From the NCBI GenBank assembly GCA_021778805.1, contig JAJYBV010000023.1, positions 1-41,103 of the forward strand: a stretch of DNA of 41,103 nt, read 5' to 3'. Below, one piece after another: positions 27,896 through 36,816 of the stretch. The notes under the pieces were generated by a model. It searched no databases, had not been told where the DNA came from, and worked only from the letters and a program-made list of their open reading frames with translations. Each line of letters starts with the position of its first letter. Within the stretch, counting starts at the first letter, position 1. The position numbers and the translations under genes were made by a program. Source of the DNA: Chloroflexota bacterium (GTDB lineage Bacteria; Chloroflexota; Ktedonobacteria; Ktedonobacterales; JACDGC01).

Positions 27896-28154
27896 AAAAA
27901 GCTACAACAGTTGACGCTATTGCAAGTCTATGATACGTTAATGGCAGATTTATCCGTGTTCTTTATCCCCGGGCGCTGTTCCCTGATTGTATGCATACTA
28001 GAGTACACACAAATACCGCGCCGCAAGATATATCGCTTTGGAAAACAAGCTTGGTTCCGGAAAAAACGGGAAGAATTATATCTTCAGCGTGGTGACACAT
28101 GTATGAGATAAAGACGCGCTCACAAATATTATCAAGACTACGGCGAGGTTTCTC

Positions 28155-29189
28155 ATGACACAAGATGATACTCAGGCCCAGCATATGCCCGGCCCCGAAC
28201 TCATTTATCGGCTGGCGTATTATTACGATACGAAAACATTTCTCACATCTGTTTCACTTGGCGTGTATACAGCGCTGGCAGCGCACCCGCTTTCGTCGGA
28301 AGATCTTGCAAGACGGCTTAGTTTGCATACCAGACCATGCGAAGTGCTGCTGAACGCTTTGGTGGCCTTAGAGCTGCTGCGCACCGAGATCGATCCGCAT
28401 ACCCAGGAATTAGTATTTGCCAATACTCCTATTTCCGATACATTTTTGGTTGAAGGCCGGCCCGAATATATTGGCGAATGGCTGAAAAATGATGATAAAT
28501 CTTGGAGCACTTGGGGAGATTTGGAAAATGTTATCCGCGGCTACGGCAGACACAACCAATCTATCTACGCTTCCACATCACCGGAACTTATCCGCATAGC
28601 GCGAATGGACGACATCGAGTCGCAAATTTTAGCGCCGAAACTGGTAGATGAACTGGATATTACCGACGAATCTACCCATAAAGTTTTGGATATCGGCGGG
28701 GGCAGCGGCAGATATGGCGTTGAATGCTGCCGGCGCGGCGCAAATATTTCCGCAACAGTGTTCGATCGCCTGCCGGTTCGCGAATTGTTTGATGATGTTA
28801 TCCGCCAAACCGGTATGGTAAAACGCATGAATTATGTTGTCGGCGACTTCAACCACGATGTGCTGCCCCGCGGCTACGATCTTGCTTTGCTGATCGATGT
28901 GCTGCATTTGCAAGGTGAAAATAAAAACAGAGATCTGCTGTGGCGCGTTCGCGGATCTTTAGATGTTGGCGGCAGAATCGCCGTCCGCGAAACATTGCTG
29001 AACGACAATATGACGAGTCCGCGCCGCGCCGCGCTATTTTCTGTTAATGTTATGGCGCATTTCCCCGACGCCCGATGCTATTCCGCCGCCGAAATTGCTA
29101 AATGGCTGACGGAAGCCGGCTTTGACAATATTCGCATGCACGATACGTATCCGGGTTTGATTACTGCGAAAGTTTCTCAAAATCGCTAA
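28155..29189 (+). CDS. Class I SAM-dependent O-methyltransferase-like protein
   Basis: The 344-residue protein has an N-terminal winged-helix dimerisation part (LGVYTALAAHPLSSEDLARR and VLLNALVALELL, residues about 32-75) and a C-terminal Rossmann methyltransferase part with VLDIGGGSGRYGVECCRRG as SAM motif I (about 176-194), and LALLIDVLHLQGE. This layout is that of the O-methyltransferase_2 family (plant O-methyltransferase/hydroxyindole type, also CrtF/BchU). The family's catalytic VLHDW motif reads VLHLQ: the His is kept and the next residues differ. The substrate is unknown. A GAGG lies seven bases before the ATG, and a strong terminator follows, so it is a single-gene unit. Confidence 0.82.
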   Translation: MTQDDTQAQHMPGPELIYRLAYYYDTKTFLTSVSLGVYTALAAHPLSSEDLARRLSLHTRPCEVLLNALVALELLRTEIDPHTQELVFANTPISDTFLVEGRPEYIGEWLKNDDKSWSTWGDLENVIRGYGRHNQSIYASTSPELIRIARMDDIESQILAPKLVDELDITDESTHKVLDIGGGSGRYGVECCRRGANISATVFDRLPVRELFDDVIRQTGMVKRMNYVVGDFNHDVLPRGYDLALLIDVLHLQGENKNRDLLWRVRGSLDVGGRIAVRETLLNDNMTSPRRAALFSVNVMAHFPDARCYSAAEIAKWLTEAGFDNIRMHDTYPGLITAKVSQNR

Positions 29190-29205
29190 GAGTCGCGTAT
29201 CAGCA

Positions 29206-29255
29206 AAGGTGATGGCCTATACTATTTAAAGGCCATCACCTTGTGGCTTGTTTCC
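29206..29255 (+). terminator. Probable terminator of the methyltransferase gene
   Basis: AAGGTGATGGCCT (29206-29218) pairs perfectly with AGGCCATCACCTT (29230-29242), a 13-bp stem with an 11-base loop, followed by the moderately T-rich GTGGCTTGTTTCC. That T-rich stretch is also the first block of the adjoining repeat element. Confidence 0.6.
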
Positions 29256-29633
29256 TCCCACCAACCATTTTCCCCTGCGCGGAGTTTGTTTTTAAAAAAA
29301 TTTTATTTGGGAGGCGCCCCAAGCCCAGCGCAAGGGGCAGGCGCACCTTACGTATCCCGGATTTTGTGGCCAGGCTGCGCACTGTTGGAAGCAGTTACAA
29401 AATATATTTTGGGAGGCGCCCCAAGCCCAGCGCAAGGGACAGGTGCCCTTATGTATCCCCGCTTTTGTGGCCGGGCGGCGCACTATTGTAAGCAGTTACA
29501 AAATATATTTTGGGAGGCACCCCAAACCCAGCGCAAGGGGCAGGCGCCCTTATGTATCTCGGATTTTGTGTCCGGGCGGCGCACTATTGTTGGGATAACC
29601 ATTCCCGGCTTTACCTTTTGAAAAATTACAATA
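29243..29633 (+). repeat. Dispersed intergenic repeat, type A copy with threefold core
   Basis: It begins GTGGCTTGTTTCCTCCC and ends CTTTACCTTT ... ATTACAATA, the same ends as the copy at 24361-24556. In between, the core unit starting GGGAGGC occurs at 29309, 29411 and 29512, so the period is 101-102 bases. Each unit has the G/C-run core, TTATGTATC or TTACGTATC, TTGTGGCC and GGCGGCGCACT. The frames through it, including 29241-29621, are shadows of repeat DNA. The whole gap 29190-29727 contains no gene. Confidence 0.9.
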
Positions 29634-29688
29634 GATTTTAATAAATTGTTAAATACTATATATGTATTTTAAAAAAATATATTTTTAT

Positions 29689-29696
29689 GTTATAAT
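29689..29696 (+). promoter_or_regulatory. Extended -10 promoter of mutM
   Basis: TGTTATAAT (29688-29696) is a consensus extended -10 in very AT-rich DNA, 31 bases before the mutM ATG. The -35 position (TTTAAA at 29668-29673, 17 bases spacing) is poor, as is usual for extended -10 promoters. Confidence 0.6.
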
Positions 29697-29727
29697 ATAG
29701 ATAGGAATATGAGAGCAGGTTTTCAAT

Positions 29728-30558
29728 ATGCCCGAACTGCCGGAAGTTGAAGTGACGCGCCAACAATTGCAGCAATATGTTGCAGGCAGCGTCATTGAAC
29801 ATGTTGAAGTGGCAGAACCGAAAATTTTAGATTCCCCGGAGATGCTTCAGCGCCTTTCCGAAATATCGAATATCCACATTACAAGCTGCGAACGGCGCGG
29901 CAAACTGCTGCTGATTCATCTGGAAAACACCGATATCCTTGCAATACACCGCCGTATGGCCGGCAATTTAACACTGCTTGCGCGCAATGTACCTAATGAA
30001 CTATATACTCGCGCAGTTTTTTACCTGCTCGCGCCGAATGGGGCAGAGCAGAAATTGTTGTATTCCGATCCCCGCAAGTTTGGCCGCATCGGCGTCTATC
30101 ATCCCGGCGAACTTACGCAAAAACTTGCTTTGCTGGGTCCGGAGCCGCTTCAGGATGATTTTACAGATGCAGCGCTGAAACACGCCATAGGTACGGCAAA
30201 CCGGCCGATAAAAACAATTTTGCTGGATCAATCTAAAATTGCCGGAATAGGCAACATCTATGCTGATGAATCGTTATTTATAGCAGGAATACATCCCGAA
30301 CGCTATTCCCACTCGCTTACAGACATAGAAATACACACGCTGCGGATGGCCATTGCAACAACGCTGACATCAGCGTTAAAACACGCCGGAACCACTTTTG
30401 GCCGCCATAAAGATCTGTTCGGTTCAGCCGGCAGAAATTTGGATTATTTACAGGTGTACCAGCGTGATGGCTTGCCTTGCAAAATCTGCGGAAACGTTAT
30501 TCAGCGCATCCGTGTAGCGCAGCGCAGTACACGTTTTTGTCCTGAATGTCAAAAATAG
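29728..30558 (+). CDS. mutM: Formamidopyrimidine-DNA glycosylase
   Basis: MutM (Fpg) removes oxidised purines such as 8-oxoguanine and nicks the site. The 276-residue protein starts MPELPEVEVTRQQL, so the catalytic Pro1 and Glu2 are exposed after Met removal. It has RRGKLLLIHL with the conserved Lys, IHRRMAGNL, DPRKFGRIGVY, DQSKIAGIGNIYADE (helix-two-turn-helix) and a C-terminal zinc finger CKIC-x16-CPEC. Length is normal and all catalytic residues are present. It is followed 22 bases later by the histidine phosphatase gene, so the two form an operon. Confidence 0.97.
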   Translation: MPELPEVEVTRQQLQQYVAGSVIEHVEVAEPKILDSPEMLQRLSEISNIHITSCERRGKLLLIHLENTDILAIHRRMAGNLTLLARNVPNELYTRAVFYLLAPNGAEQKLLYSDPRKFGRIGVYHPGELTQKLALLGPEPLQDDFTDAALKHAIGTANRPIKTILLDQSKIAGIGNIYADESLFIAGIHPERYSHSLTDIEIHTLRMAIATTLTSALKHAGTTFGRHKDLFGSAGRNLDYLQVYQRDGLPCKICGNVIQRIRVAQRSTRFCPECQK

Positions 30559-30580
30559 AAAAGATGGAGCAGTTCATTAC

Positions 30581-31357
30581 ATGTCTCAACCAGAACAGAA
30601 CAAAACAAATATTTATTTCATTCGCCATGGCGAAGCCTTTTCAAATGTTCATCCCATCATTGCAGGTAAAAAAGGCGATCAAGGTCTTACCGAACTTGGT
30701 GTGCGCCAGGCCCAAGCCCTGCATGACAGAATTGCTGATACCGGTGAAATTAAGCCGGATGTTTTTATTGCCAGCCCATTAACGCGCGCACGCCAAACCG
30801 CTGAAATTATTTCCCCGGCAATACAGGCGCCCATTCAGTTTAATTGGGATGTTGAGGAATTGCGGCCTGGAGTGGCTGACGGTATGTCTGTTCAAGAATT
30901 TCATGAAAAATATGGTCTGCCGCACTTTCGTGAAAATCCTTTCCAGCCATTTGCTCCGGAAGGTGAAAATTGGCCGGGATTTATTATGCGCGTCGCCGAA
31001 GCGCTAAATACTATTATTTTGGAACATCCGCATAAAACTATTTTAATTGTGTGCCACGGCGGTGTTATAGACGCTTCCATGATCATCTTTTCGCGCATGC
31101 ATTCGGTTTTATTTCCGCCAATGGTTTTCGCTACTGCTAACACATCCATTACTCATTGGCAATCTGTCGGCGATCAATCTTCAGGTATATTAGGCACATG
31201 GCGGCTGATGCGCTATAATGACACGGCGCATCTGGCCAAAATCGGCATAAACGACCATGTTAGTTGGGCCAAATCTATTGCTGATACGCAAAAAGAACAA
31301 AAAGATGAACATCTTTCCCTGCCGCTTCCAACCGAGGAAGAATCAGACACAAACTAG
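30581..31357 (+). CDS. Histidine phosphatase (phosphoglycerate mutase-like)
   Basis: The 258-residue protein has the RHGEAFSNVHP catalytic motif (family RHG), DVFIASPLTRARQTAEI, a Glu-rich VEELRPGVADG and the second histidine in VCHGGVIDASMI. These define the histidine phosphatase clan. A true glycolytic phosphoglycerate mutase cannot be told from a general phosphatase by sight; the divergent middle and C-terminal parts favour the latter. The C-terminus is charged (QKEQKDEHLSLPLPTEEESD). It is co-transcribed with mutM. Confidence 0.87.
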   Translation: MSQPEQNKTNIYFIRHGEAFSNVHPIIAGKKGDQGLTELGVRQAQALHDRIADTGEIKPDVFIASPLTRARQTAEIISPAIQAPIQFNWDVEELRPGVADGMSVQEFHEKYGLPHFRENPFQPFAPEGENWPGFIMRVAEALNTIILEHPHKTILIVCHGGVIDASMIIFSRMHSVLFPPMVFATANTSITHWQSVGDQSSGILGTWRLMRYNDTAHLAKIGINDHVSWAKSIADTQKEQKDEHLSLPLPTEEESDTN

Positions 31358-31366
31358 TGTTTTACA

Positions 31367-31406
31367 GCGCTGCCGGAGCAGTTTTTTATAATGCAGCCGG
31401 CAGCGC
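31367..31406 (+). terminator. Terminator-like hairpin after the phosphatase gene
   Basis: GCGCTGCCGG (31367-31376) pairs perfectly with CCGGCAGCGC (31397-31406), a 10-bp GC-rich stem with a 20-base loop that contains a T-run. No T-run follows the stem. It lies 10 bases after the stop codon. Confidence 0.45.
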
Positions 31407-31554
31407 GCTACCTTATTTGGCGTGTCAGATTTTTTGGCCAGGTCCATTGTTTGTTCAGGCGCCATTACCCAATTTTCCTAGTGAAATGGCAGTGGACATG
31501 CCTTCTTGTGCTATCATCGCTATAGCGCACTTTCACATTATAGGAGTATGACGG

Positions 31555-34500
31555 ATGACCTCTTTTACAACTTCCAACCCTGCTATACCCAGGCGCATAC
31601 GGCTGATTAACTGGCACGGACACGAAAACGCAACTTTGGATGTAAACGGCGGCATGCTCGCTATTATCGGAGAAAACGGCTCCGGCAAATCTCTTATCTT
31701 AGACGCTATCGATTGGGCGCTGTTTCCGTCACCAGGCAAGCAATTTAATTCCGCGGCGCGCGAAGGCGGCCGGCAATCGCGCCGCACGCTTAGCAACACC
31801 ATTCTGTTTTTTGATCCCCATGGTGTAGATAGGCCCGATAAAGGCTGGCGCCGCACCCGCACCGTTGGCTACTGCGCTGTTGAAATAGAGTTTGAAAATG
31901 ACAGCCGCTGGGTTTTTGGAGCCGCCGCCGCCGCTACACCACACAGCGCCAGTCCTTGGTATTACGCGCTTCCGGCAGCCTTAGACGCTATTACTTTTTT
32001 AGGAGCCGCCGCAGAAGGCGGTAAAGCGCCGCTTACCTTTCAGGAATTTAAAAAAGCGAATGATCAACTGGTTTCCGCAGGCGGTATGTTATTTGGGGCT
32101 TCGCAAGTTGAAGATTATAATCGCGCCGTTGCCCGCCATTTGCTGAATATCGATGGCTCGGATTGGCAGCGTCGCTACGACGCTTTATATGATGTGCTGC
32201 ACCGCGTACTGGGTCTGCGGGTAGATGACGCGCTGGTGGCAGACCCCAGCAGCGTTGTCCGCCAGTTTCTGCCCATTATCGATCGGCCGCACCTGGAACG
32301 CTTGGTAGATGGCCTTGAAGGCATTCAGCGCATTCACCGTGATATTGAAGAATATGAAAAACTGCACGCCGCGCTTTCCGCCGTTGAAGAGGCGCGCCGC
32401 AAGTACCACAACACCATCACCCAATTTGGCGCTTTAGCGTGGCTGAAATCTTCATGGGAAGCTGAAGACGCCGACCGCGCGCTGGAACAAGCCGAAACAT
32501 TGCTGAGTGAAGCGCGCACCGCCAGCCAAAAAGCTGAAGCGGATGAAGACGCCGCCTATATTGAAGAAATTAACATCCGCCGCGAGTTAGAGGCGCTGCA
32601 GGAAATGCACCAAGGTGAAATTGTGCAGGCTGTTTCGCGAGCAAACAACGCCCTGCAAGCGGCGCAGCGCGAACAAGAACGTTCCGCCAGAGAAGTAAAA
32701 CAGGCCGAACAACGGCTGAATCGCGCCAAACAAGTGGTTGTTTCTTCACAAACTTCTTTAGAGCAAGAACATCAAACCACACAAAAAAGAGTTATGGAAC
32801 TTGCCGGCCGGGTAAAATCGGTCTTCGGCTTTATGCCCGATCCGTTAGATAATGCTTTTCATACATTGGCGGAACAACCGGAACCGGAACTGCATTCCGA
32901 TACATTGCACGCCGCCGCCGCCGCGATAGACGCTGAATTGGCTAAATTAGAATCGCAATTAAAGCAACTGCAAACGGCGCGCGATGTAACCGCTAAAGCG
33001 CGGGTAGCTGAACGCGACGCGCAAGCAAAACACACCGCCATTGAATCTGCTTCTCACAATTCGCGCAAAACATTGTGGAGCAGGTGGGAACGGCTGCGCG
33101 CGCGCTGGCCTGCCGAAGCTGCTGCTGCGCCAACCGGCGACCCCGCATTGCCTAAAATTGCTCCGGCGCAAGAAAGCGCCCAACGTTTCGCGGCCGCGCT
33201 GCGCGACCAAATACATCAGAAAAATGATGAAATGGCGGCGCTGCGGTTACGCAGTGATGAAATTAAAAATAAGCTGACTGAAACCGAAACCGAATTGGCT
33301 AAACCGGCGCAGGAAGCGCAGCCGCAATTAACAAAAAATCGTGAACGCGCATATCAGCATATTGCCCTGCTTGACGCGCAAGCTTCGCCACTCTATTGGC
33401 GCATCGATTTTTCCGGCAGTGAGGGCGCGCATAGTGGCGCAATTGAAGCGCTGCTGGCGCATTTAGATATATTAACTCCGCTGCGAATGGAACAAGTCTC
33501 TGCAGATATGCAAACCGCCATTGCCACGGAAACAGACTGGAAAGTTGTCATCGATCTTCCCACTGCAGCGCAGCCATCTGTGGCAACTGAAAACACAGTG
33601 GCTACAGCGCTGAAAACACAAGATAAAACTATTCGCGCGATGATTGATGCGCTTTTTGGCGCTTGCGCGCTGAAAGAGCAGCCTGCCATGCACGGTGATT
33701 ATTTGTGCCCAGACGGCCGCTATCGGCTGAATGGGTTAGAAGGCAAAGCGCCGCTGCCCACAAAAACCAACACATTCATTGGATTGCAGCAGCGCAAACA
33801 GGCTGCCGCAGAACGCCGCACGGAACTTCTGACCGAACGCGAGCAATACCTTACCGAATCGACGGCGGCGCAAAATACAATAAAGCAAGCCAAAACCGAT
33901 TTGGGGCGCTTTGATGAGCAATTGCAGCAAATTGAGGAATGCTTGCATTTGCTGGAAGAAGTAAAAATCCGTTTAACCGAAACGCAGGATTCTTTGGCGG
34001 CGCTGGATGACGCGGCTATGGCTGTTGCAGATTCCCAGCGAACAGTTCAAGAAGCTGAAGCCATAGAACAAAATCAGCTGGAGATTTGGAAAACGTCTGC
34101 CGGCGCATATCAACAATTGTCCGATATTCAGAAATTGGCGCAGGCGCGGTTGCTCGTCGCGCAATCCGTTGGAGACGCCATTAACCGCGCTGCAGAAATG
34201 CGTCAGCGGCTGGCCAGCTTACAAGCGCGGCTGCGTTCCGCAGAAGAATCTTACGCCGCCGAAGAAGAATCTTACGGTATTGCCCGCGCAACCCTTTCCG
34301 ACGCCGATAAAGCCGCCGACGATGCGCAAAAATTATTGGCGTCTGCCAGAAACGCACTGCGCGACGCAGGCTTGGAAAATGTTGAAACACGCATCACCGA
34401 TTTGCAGAAACGCCTGAAATCTACGCAAGATCGCGCTAGACAGCTTGGCGTTGCTAAAGGGGTAGCGCTGCACCAACTAGAGGCATCGCAGCAAAGATTT

Positions 34501-35715
34501 GAAAAATGTGCGCAATCAGCACAAGAGCAAAGCGCGAAACTGAAAGACCGCAACCAACATTTTGGTGAATTGCTTAACGCAGTGACGCGCAGCCTTACTT
34601 TGCCGGAAACCTCTACCAGTGAACCTGCCCGGTTCGCGCGCCAGCTTACCCGCGGCCGCGAAAGCCGCAGCCGGCTGGAAGAAGATTTGCCGCGTATATT
34701 GGCAGCTTCTGAACGCGAACAAGAATATTTTCTTTCAGCAGTCGGTGAATATCAATCCATGGTTGGGGTAGATGAAAAATTCGGGCTGAAACAACCGGCG
34801 CGCACAACACTTTCAATGGCTCCGCAAGGCTACTTGATGGATATTGTTCCGCGCCGCGAAGCCATGACAGATATTTTATTGCTGCTGGAATTTCTGCAAG
34901 CTTCCATTGAACAGCTAAAAAGTACGCTAACAGATAAAGTAACCCGGGTTGTTCGTGACATTATTTTGGGCGAAGTTGTTTCGCACTTAGTGGAACAATT
35001 AGCCCGCGCCGAAGATATTATTGCGGGATTGAATGAACGCTTGGCCAACGCGCGTTTTTTTGCGCGCAACACAAAGTTTTCCTTAAAACTTTCTGTTCGC
35101 TTGGCGCGCCGCCCCGATATTCCTTTTGACCACGTTTCCGTTGCTTCAGCGCTGGTAGAACATGGCCGCGCACTGCCCAGCCAGGAACGGGAAGAATTAA
35201 CTAAAATATTTTCGGTTTGGCTGGATGAACAAATGCGCGGGCAAACTCAACCATCGGTTGAAACTTTGGTGGAGCAGCTCGATTACCGCCGATGGGTAGA
35301 TATTTCACTGCTGCACTCCGACGAACTCGATCCGAGAGTGCGCCCTTGGGATAGCGCAGTATCGGGCTTTGGCTCCGGCGGTGAGCAGCGTGTGCCTGTG
35401 TATGTGCTGTTAATTACTGCCGCCGCAATGCAATTTGCCGTTTCTAACGCGCCATTGCGCATTCTTATGCACGATGAAGCGTTTGCCCGTATGGATCAGC
35501 GCAACGCAGACCTTGTGGTGCGGTTTGCACAGCAGTTAGGTGTCGGATTGGTAATTGCTTCTCCCAACTTAGATTTATTTGCGGAAGGCATAAAATATGC
35601 TACAGCCTATCGGTTGCGGCAGCTGCCAAACGGATTAATTGCCCGCGAGGCGCTGCACCTGAAATCTTATGATACAGAAGATCTGCAAATTCCCATCAGC
35701 GGCGCATCATCTTAG
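31555..35715 (+). CDS. Large SMC-like ATPase resembling JetC/MksF
   Basis: The 1386-residue protein has an ABC-type SMC head split by about 1200 residues of predominantly coiled-coil sequence. The N-terminal part has RIRLINWHGHENATLDVNG, Walker A GENGSGKS (39-46), LILDAIDWALFPS and FNSAAREGG with RRTL, the arrangement seen in JetC of Wadjet systems (INWHNF, GENGSGKST, FN-x-AA). The C-terminal part has the signature FGSGGEQR (1272-1279) and Walker B ILMHDEAFARMD with D1307/E1308, then QLGVGLVIASPN. The head matches JetC/MksF-type more than SbcC or Smc. JetC proteins are about 1100 residues; this one is longer. The ATG at 31555 has AGGAG eight bases upstream. No JetA, JetB or JetD gene is adjacent. 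Confidence 0.8.
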   Translation: MTSFTTSNPAIPRRIRLINWHGHENATLDVNGGMLAIIGENGSGKSLILDAIDWALFPSPGKQFNSAAREGGRQSRRTLSNTILFFDPHGVDRPDKGWRRTRTVGYCAVEIEFENDSRWVFGAAAAATPHSASPWYYALPAALDAITFLGAAAEGGKAPLTFQEFKKANDQLVSAGGMLFGASQVEDYNRAVARHLLNIDGSDWQRRYDALYDVLHRVLGLRVDDALVADPSSVVRQFLPIIDRPHLERLVDGLEGIQRIHRDIEEYEKLHAALSAVEEARRKYHNTITQFGALAWLKSSWEAEDADRALEQAETLLSEARTASQKAEADEDAAYIEEINIRRELEALQEMHQGEIVQAVSRANNALQAAQREQERSAREVKQAEQRLNRAKQVVVSSQTSLEQEHQTTQKRVMELAGRVKSVFGFMPDPLDNAFHTLAEQPEPELHSDTLHAAAAAIDAELAKLESQLKQLQTARDVTAKARVAERDAQAKHTAIESASHNSRKTLWSRWERLRARWPAEAAAAPTGDPALPKIAPAQESAQRFAAALRDQIHQKNDEMAALRLRSDEIKNKLTETETELAKPAQEAQPQLTKNRERAYQHIALLDAQASPLYWRIDFSGSEGAHSGAIEALLAHLDILTPLRMEQVSADMQTAIATETDWKVVIDLPTAAQPSVATENTVATALKTQDKTIRAMIDALFGACALKEQPAMHGDYLCPDGRYRLNGLEGKAPLPTKTNTFIGLQQRKQAAAERRTELLTEREQYLTESTAAQNTIKQAKTDLGRFDEQLQQIEECLHLLEEVKIRLTETQDSLAALDDAAMAVADSQRTVQEAEAIEQNQLEIWKTSAGAYQQLSDIQKLAQARLLVAQSVGDAINRAAEMRQRLASLQARLRSAEESYAAEEESYGIARATLSDADKAADDAQKLLASARNALRDAGLENVETRITDLQKRLKSTQDRARQLGVAKGVALHQLEASQQRFEKCAQSAQEQSAKLKDRNQHFGELLNAVTRSLTLPETSTSEPARFARQLTRGRESRSRLEEDLPRILAASEREQEYFLSAVGEYQSMVGVDEKFGLKQPARTTLSMAPQGYLMDIVPRREAMTDILLLLEFLQASIEQLKSTLTDKVTRVVRDIILGEVVSHLVEQLARAEDIIAGLNERLANARFFARNTKFSLKLSVRLARRPDIPFDHVSVASALVEHGRALPSQEREELTKIFSVWLDEQMRGQTQPSVETLVEQLDYRRWVDISLLHSDELDPRVRPWDSAVSGFGSGGEQRVPVYVLLITAAAMQFAVSNAPLRILMHDEAFARMDQRNADLVVRFAQQLGVGLVIASPNLDLFAEGIKYATAYRLRQLPNGLIAREALHLKSYDTEDLQIPISGASS

Positions 35716-35875
35716 CTTAAAAATACTGCGCTGAGACGGTACCATTCACGCACAAATTGTGAATTTAGACCGCATTTAACGGTATGAAGTTTGCTCATTT
35801 TGTGGTATATAAAAAGAGACGCCTTTTTTTGTATAAAAGTCGTAACACAATTTTTGGTTTCAAAAGGAGACAAGT

Positions 35876-36343
35876 ATGCATCCATTGAGAATTGGCGCAA
35901 TATATGGCTTCATTGCCGCAGTAGTGCAAGTAGCTACCATATATGTAAACCACAAACTGCTTTCAACTACCAATGGTATTGTTGGTTTTGTCGGAGCTTT
36001 TCTTATCCCCTTAGTTTTACTGTATCTTTCAGGGCACTTTGCCGGCCGGCATAAACGCCTGAACGAAAAAACAACCGCTACATCCGGGCCAAACGCAATA
36101 TTGCACGGCACATCGGCTGGCATTACATCTGGCTTGATCTTTATTATTCTCGTCGGTCTTTCCGGCAAATATTTAGGAAGTTTCTTAGGTATTGTACATA
36201 CCCATGACATTTTTGGTTCAGTTTTAGGTTCGCTGGGATTTGTTTTAGCGTTTATCGGCTGGTTTTTTGCCGGGGTAATTTTGGGATCTATCGGCGGCTT
36301 GTTCGGCGATTCCCTTGCCCACAAACAGCTGAAAAAAGCTTAA
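35876..36343 (+). CDS. Hypothetical four-helix membrane protein
   Basis: The 155-residue protein has four hydrophobic helices (about 5-25, 35-54, 78-100 and 112-140) with a short cytoplasm-like loop rich in Lys, Arg, Thr and Asn (RHKRLNEKTTATSG). Helices contain repeated Gly (GFVGAFLIPLVLLYLSGHFAG). No family recognised. AAAGGAG lies seven bases before the ATG. It is 160 bases after the SMC gene on the same strand, so it may be its neighbour by chance. A strong terminator follows. Confidence 0.7.
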   Translation: MHPLRIGAIYGFIAAVVQVATIYVNHKLLSTTNGIVGFVGAFLIPLVLLYLSGHFAGRHKRLNEKTTATSGPNAILHGTSAGITSGLIFIILVGLSGKYLGSFLGIVHTHDIFGSVLGSLGFVLAFIGWFFAGVILGSIGGLFGDSLAHKQLKKA

Positions 36344-36379
36344 TTTACGCTATTTTGCGTAAACAGCGTTTATTGCAAA

Positions 36380-36424
36380 AAGGCTGTGCGGGAATATTAT
36401 TTTTCCCGTCAGCCTTATTTTTTT
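36380..36424 (+). terminator. Rho-independent terminator
   Basis: AAGGCTG and CGGGAA (36380-36394) pair with TTCCCG and CAGCCTT (36403-36416), a GC-rich stem with one bulge, followed by A and seven T. A second small hairpin, TTTACGC/GCGTAAA (36344-36363), precedes it. It ends the four-helix membrane protein transcript. Confidence 0.85.
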
Positions 36425-36564
36425 ATAGTTCTGGTAACTACTCGGGGATATTGAGAAGATACATAGAACGCAAAAGATACGGCGCAGCATAGTTTGCCGG
36501 GCGGCCACACCGCTCCGAAGCACAAGCGCCGCCACATATCGTTTGTTTTAGAGCATACGCCGCG

Positions 36565-36722
36565 CGGTCACACCTGAGGCAATGCAATCCGGTAGGGGCG
36601 ACCCTTGCGGTCGCCCTTGCTTCCCTGCCACCAATATTTCTTGGGGAAATTTTAAAATAAAAGAGATTTGGGGGACACCCCAACCCCCGCGCAAGGGGCA
36701 TCCGCCCCATACGTATCCTTGG
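36565..36722 (+). repeat. Dispersed intergenic repeat, type B copy 2
   Basis: It matches 22650-22810 block by block: GCAATCCGGTAGGGGCG, the hairpin GGGCGACC (36596-36603) with GGTCGCCC (36609-36616), CACCAATATTTC, an AT-rich spacer and the G4/C4 core (36668-36710) ending TACGTATCC. The reading frames through it are repeat shadows. Confidence 0.85.
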
Positions 36723-36761
36723 TGTGTACCGTGCGGTATTGTATTTTTAAAATTATAAGAT

Positions 36762-36805
36762 GTTTTGGGAGGCGCCCCGCGCACCCCCTTGCGAATCCTT
36801 GGCTG
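36762..36805 (+). repeat. Truncated second core unit of the dispersed repeat
   Basis: TTTTGGGAGGCGCCCC and CCCCTTGCGAATCC (36763-36798) are type A core words. The unit starts about 99 bases after the previous core, near the 101-base period at 29309-29512, but its middle is missing. It ends 12 bases before the tpiA stop. Confidence 0.65.
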
Positions 36806-36816
36806 TTGTGGCTAGT

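Noticed and set aside
29309-29592. CRISPR-like array
   Set aside because: The period is 101-102 bases and the whole unit is repeated, with no unique spacers between short repeats. No cas genes are nearby.
31555-35715. A complete Wadjet operon
   Set aside because: None of the adjacent genes looks like JetA, JetB or JetD: the neighbours are mutM, a histidine phosphatase and a small membrane protein.
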